Positions 61,235 to 64,000 of a stretch of DNA of 64,000 nt are shown in pieces. A program made the position numbers and the translations under genes. Source of the stretch: Clostridiaceae bacterium (GTDB taxonomy: Bacteria; Bacillota; Clostridia; Lachnospirales; Lachnospiraceae); NCBI GenBank assembly GCA_902363735.1, contig CABJBA010000010.1, positions 124,001 through 188,000 of the forward strand, given 5' to 3'. How positions within the stretch are numbered: position 1 is the first letter of the stretch; the number at the start of each line of letters is the position of its first letter. The notes under the pieces are model-generated. The model searched no databases, was not told where the DNA came from, and saw only the letters and a list, made by a program, of their open reading frames with translations.

Positions 61235-62624
61235 TGCCCTTTCTCCCCTTTTTCCGGTCCAGCAAAGTGATCTCATCAGAAATCCTCTGTATATATTTTG
61301 TCAGGACCTTAAACTTCTCATAGCTTTCCCTGTCTCCCTCCACAATGTCAGCCGCCAGCCTGGAAACCTCCTCTGACAGCTTGTGCACATTGTTTCTTAA
61401 AAAATAAATGCAGTCTGATTCCTCGGCCTCTCCCCTTACAATGTCTTCTGCCAGAGCCTTGCAGGATGGAGCGCCGCAGGAGCCGCAGTCCAGACCGGGC
61501 AGCTTCTTTAAAATCCGCTCTGCCTGGTTTAAGCGCACAAAACTTTCCATCATGGTATCGCCCAGATGGAATACAGGCTCATATTGAACCTGTCTGGTCC
61601 ATTTAACCAGAGCCTCTGATCCCATCTTCATGTGGCTTCTGGCCACAGGCATGTATTTGCGCAGACGTTTTAATTTCACCTCCGCCACATAGGGGTTTTC
61701 CACGGTGAGGACTCCGCCGACACAGCCTCCGCTGCAGGCGTTTAACTCCACAAATTTTAAGTTTGTAAACTTCTGATCCTCCATATCCTCCAAAACCCTA
61801 ATAACATTTTCAATTCCATCAGCAGCCAGATAATCCTCTGTAAAAAGCCCGCTGGCCTCTCCTCCGCTTCGTCCCCAGCTAATACCGATCTTTCCGGAAC
61901 TTCCAAGTTCAGGCGGGTCTTCTCCCACGGCCTTCATGCAGGAAAGAAGCTGGGGGTAAATGTCTTTTATTGCCAGGACCTTATCCAACTCGCTGCGATC
62001 CGTTCCCAGAGGAGACTTGGCATAAGTCACCTTGGAAGGGCAGGGTGAGATAAATATGATTCCTATTTCCCCCCGTTCCAGCCCGGTCTTTTCCATTGCT
62101 TTTTGGACTGCAAGGATAGCAGCCACCTCCACCGGGGGATTTAAAGGCAGAAGATTGGGGATTAAATTGGGAAACTTTGCCCGGATCAGGCGCACCACCG
62201 ATGGACATGCCGTGCTGATGACCGGAAGACGTTCCGGATTTTTACTTAAGTATTCCCTGCTGGCCTCGCTGACCAACTCAGCCGCAGCACTCACTTCAAA
62301 TATATCATCAAAGCCCATTAACAGCAAGGCATTTAAAACAATATTCACATCATCCAGATTGTTGAACTGACTGTAAAGAGAAGGGGCTGGAAGAGCTACC
62401 GTATATTTATAAGGCTTTATATCTTCCATCCTGTCATAGACCGAAAGCTTTGCATGGTGGGGACAGACCCGTATGCATTCTCCACAGTCAATGCAGAATT
62501 TATTATTGATCTGTGCCTTACCGTTTCTCACCCGGATGGCCTGGGTAGGGCACCGCTTGATGCAATTGATGCAGCCCATACAAAGGTCTGGATCAAGTCT
62601 TACCGAATGATAAAATTTATCCAC
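61212..62624 (-). CDS. [FeFe]-hydrogenase-like iron-sulfur protein, probably sensory
   Basis: 470 aa from GTG (VDKFYHS) with GAGGTG 5 bases upstream. Two N-terminal 4Fe-4S motifs (CMGCINCIKRCP, CIDCGECIRVCP). The H-cluster domain has STACPSVVRL in place of TSCCPxW, ISPCPSKVTYAKSPLG in place of MPCxxKxxE, and ELNACSGGCVGGVLTV for the third motif. The four cluster Cys are kept, but the proton-transfer Cys (first C of SCC) is Ala. A C-terminal Fe-S domain, GLDCGSCGAPSCKALAEDIV, follows. This matches group C/D-type sensory hydrogenases by family knowledge, not the catalytic type. Coupled to the DRTGG gene downstream. Confidence 0.85.
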   Translation of the reverse strand: MDKFYHSVRLDPDLCMGCINCIKRCPTQAIRVRNGKAQINNKFCIDCGECIRVCPHHAKLSVYDRMEDIKPYKYTVALPAPSLYSQFNNLDDVNIVLNALLLMGFDDIFEVSAAAELVSEASREYLSKNPERLPVISTACPSVVRLIRAKFPNLIPNLLPLNPPVEVAAILAVQKAMEKTGLERGEIGIIFISPCPSKVTYAKSPLGTDRSELDKVLAIKDIYPQLLSCMKAVGEDPPELGSSGKIGISWGRSGGEASGLFTEDYLAADGIENVIRVLEDMEDQKFTNLKFVELNACSGGCVGGVLTVENPYVAEVKLKRLRKYMPVARSHMKMGSEALVKWTRQVQYEPVFHLGDTMMESFVRLNQAERILKKLPGLDCGSCGAPSCKALAEDIVRGEAEESDCIYFLRNNVHKLSEEVSRLAADIVEGDRESYEKFKVLTKYIQRISDEITLLDRKKGRKGNDGKGTD

Positions 62625-62639
62625 CTTTTCACCTCGTTT

Positions 62640-62726
62640 CATAGTACCGCCCATGCTTTTTGGGCATAATGGTATACCCGCAGGGTGTTTCATAGTACTG
62701 CCCATGCTTTCTGGGCATAATGGTAT
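62640..62726. repeat. Two 36-base direct repeats with internal hairpins
   Basis: CATAGTACCGCCCATGC...TAATGGTAT (62640-62675) recurs as 62691-62726 with two mismatches, at 51-base period. Each copy contains TGCCCA-N7-TGGGCA (minus strand), a 6-bp stem. They lie in the gap between the ATPase and hydrogenase-like genes, otherwise a tightly coupled operon. Confidence 0.85.
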
Positions 62727-62741
62727 GTTCCTGCGTTAAGC

Positions 62742-63164
62742 TCACAAGTTTACCGCCATCCGGATGGTGGTTCCTTTATCTAAAACCGTATTAATTTCCA
62801 TTTCATCTGAATACCGTTTCATATTGGGAAGGCCCATACCTGCTCCGAATCCCAGGGAGCGTACAGCATCGGGGGCTGTAGAATATCCTGCCTGCATGGC
62901 CAGTTCCACATCGGGTATTCCAGGGCCTACATCAGCCAGGATCATCTCGATCCTCTCCGTGCTCACATTGACTGTAATATCTCCTCCCCGGGCATGAATA
63001 ACCATATTGATCTCTCCCTCATACATGGCAATTGCTACCTTACGGATTGCTTCCGGAACTACCCCCATACTCTTTAACTTGCTTTTCACGTCACTGCTGG
63101 CTTCTCCTGCTCTGGTAAAATCCTCAGGAGATATTTTATATTGAAATGTGATCATGTCCTCCAT
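62742..63164 (-). CDS. RsbW-like ATP-binding protein
   Basis: 140 aa. GHKL ATPase fold: KVAIAMYEGEINMVIHARGG (N box), ILADVGPGIPDVELAMQAG (G1 box) and GFGAGMGLPNMKRYSDEM (G2 box). It resembles anti-sigma or histidine-kinase-like regulators that occur with [FeFe]-hydrogenase gene sets. The ATG overlaps the preceding DRTGG stop (TGATG), with GGAGG 9 bases upstream. Confidence 0.9.
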   Translation of the reverse strand: MEDMITFQYKISPEDFTRAGEASSDVKSKLKSMGVVPEAIRKVAIAMYEGEINMVIHARGGDITVNVSTERIEMILADVGPGIPDVELAMQAGYSTAPDAVRSLGFGAGMGLPNMKRYSDEMEINTVLDKGTTIRMAVNL

Positions 63165-63514
63165 CACACTCTACCTCCACGTAAACCTGCCTGATAAAGC
63201 ATTCCGCAGGCCGAAAACATCCGGTGGTCTGTGGAGAGGATAACCAAACCTCTCTCTTCCGCCATTTTAAGAATGGACTCATCCGGCTTTTTCCCCCTGA
63301 CAAAGACAATGCAGGCAATATCCAGCATCTCTGCCGTCCGGATGACCTGGGGATTACAGAGGCCGGTGAGAAGGACCGAGTGGTCTTTGGAAAAAGCCAG
63401 TACATCGCTCATCATATCCGATCCGCAGGCGCTTCGGATCATATCTTCTAAATTATTTTCTCCAACCAGAACCCGTGCCTCCAGTATGTCTCTTACATCT
63501 TTTATAGTCATCAT
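63164..63514 (-). CDS. DRTGG-domain protein (first of two)
   Basis: 116 aa. TIKDVRDILEARVLVGENNL, then CGSDMMSDVLAFSKDHSVLL, VIRTAEMLDIACIVFVRGKK and ERGLVILSTDHRMFSACGML, the pattern of stand-alone DRTGG proteins. First gene of the regulatory hydrogenase cluster, divergent from the NuoE-like gene. It and the second DRTGG copy are clearly diverged. Confidence 0.85.
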   Translation of the reverse strand: MMTIKDVRDILEARVLVGENNLEDMIRSACGSDMMSDVLAFSKDHSVLLTGLCNPQVIRTAEMLDIACIVFVRGKKPDESILKMAEERGLVILSTDHRMFSACGMLYQAGLRGGRV

Positions 63515-63719
63515 ACCGCTCTCCTCTGCTTTTTACCTTACGGTTTATGTGTTTACTGACAATATTCATAATTATATCATAGTTTTTTTAGTCAGCATAG
63601 GAATATAAGTGCATAACTCTGTTATTTTTTTGTCATTACTCATCAAACTATGGATTTTTTATCAATAACATGGTAGAATATCATATACATTGCATAAACA
63701 TTTTTAAGGAGGCTATCAA

Positions 63720-64000
63720 ATGGCTTGTAAAAAACAAGGTGTCCAGTTTAACGGCACAAAGGAGCAAGAAGAAGCTTTAAAAGAAGCAATTGCTCTGCTT
63801 AACGACACAAAGGGATCTCTTATGCCTATCATGCAGAAGGCACAGGGGATCTACGGTTATCTTCCCATCGAAGTTCAAACCATGATTTCTGATGAAACAG
63901 GAATTCCACTGGAAAAAATTTACGGTGTAGCAACTTTTTATTCTCAGTTTGCACTTCAGCCAAAGGGCAAATACCAGGTATCCGTTTGTCTGGGAACTGC
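63720..64000 (+). CDS. NuoE/HydC-like [2Fe-2S] subunit, partial (right edge)
   Basis: 93 codons visible, cut by the window. After AAGGAGG and ATG the protein reads LMPIMQKAQGIYGYLPIEVQ and GIPLEKIYGVATFYSQFAL, the helical N-terminus of the 24-kDa NADH dehydrogenase family, then YQVSVCLGTA, where the first thioredoxin-fold Cys sits. In fermentative clostridia this is the first gene of an NADH-dependent, probably electron-bifurcating [FeFe] hydrogenase (HydCBA). It diverges from the regulatory cluster, 205 bases away. Confidence 0.92.
   Translation, partial: MACKKQGVQFNGTKEQEEALKEAIALLNDTKGSLMPIMQKAQGIYGYLPIEVQTMISDETGIPLEKIYGVATFYSQFALQPKGKYQVSVCLGT

Noticed and set aside
62640..62726. CRISPR-like repeats
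   Set aside because: Only two copies, with 15 bases between and an internal palindrome; no spacers of CRISPR size and no cas genes.
1..64000. tRNA, rRNA or prophage structural genes
   Set aside because: None was recognised on either strand; the amidase at 24.7 kb is the only phage-like gene.

Overview
The window looks like a chromosome segment of an anaerobic Clostridia, most likely family Lachnospiraceae (Lacrimispora / Clostridium cluster XIVa type). Supporting signs are strong AGGAGG ribosome binding sites, a GatCAB operon with a short AspRS under a T-box, T-box control of tyrS, an anaerobic sulfatase-maturating enzyme, a PTS trehalose system, NupNOPQ-like nucleoside uptake, and [FeFe]-hydrogenase genes at the right edge. 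No tRNA, rRNA or CRISPR array was seen. The genus assignment is inference.

Bases 1 to about 25.7 kb are visibly more AT-rich and look accessory. They hold a decayed IS66 remnant, two metal/stress-type regulators (DtxR and MarR families) sharing one operator motif, lipoproteins, and a PD-(D/E)XK-like protein next to RmuC. Two larger blocks follow. The first (7.2-15.9 kb) is an organosulfate locus: RpiR regulator, lipoprotein binding protein, two permeases, two ATPases, a cytoplasmic Cys-type sulfatase, a TauE-type anion exporter and the radical SAM enzyme that would mature the sulfatase. The second (16.1-23.9 kb) is a co-directional set of zinc-ribbon membrane proteins with YARHG, propeller-like, TPR/RsiV-like, M15 peptidase and discoidin-like parts. 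An endolysin-like amidase with a tiny coupled gene closes this half.

From about 25.8 kb the content becomes mostly housekeeping: a CcdA-TlpA fusion, a DtxR regulator, icd, a LysR regulator, and the aspS-gatC-gatA-gatB-aminotransferase operon, whose T-box leader carries an overlapping GAA/AAC specifier. Next come a YacP/Rae1-like NYN nuclease with a 12-codon leader ORF, mntP, the treP-treC and treR genes with TreR-like palindromes inside both promoters, a tandem HD-GYP protein, tyrS with its own T-box (UAC specifier), DAHP synthase, and a nucleoside ABC operon. A divergent HPr-like protein lacks His15 and has Asp in place of Ser46. uppP, ung, hisF, hisH, a Sir2-like protein, a C39-like peptidase and a GGDEF protein follow.

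The right end (59.2-64 kb) has a polysaccharide deacetylase, then a tightly coupled set: PHP phosphoesterase, DRTGG protein, hydrogenase-like iron-sulfur protein, small ATPase and a second DRTGG protein. These diverge from a NuoE/HydC-type subunit cut off by the window edge. The hydrogenase-like protein keeps cluster ligands but lacks the proton-transfer cysteine, which suggests a sensory or regulatory role beside a catalytic hydrogenase operon.
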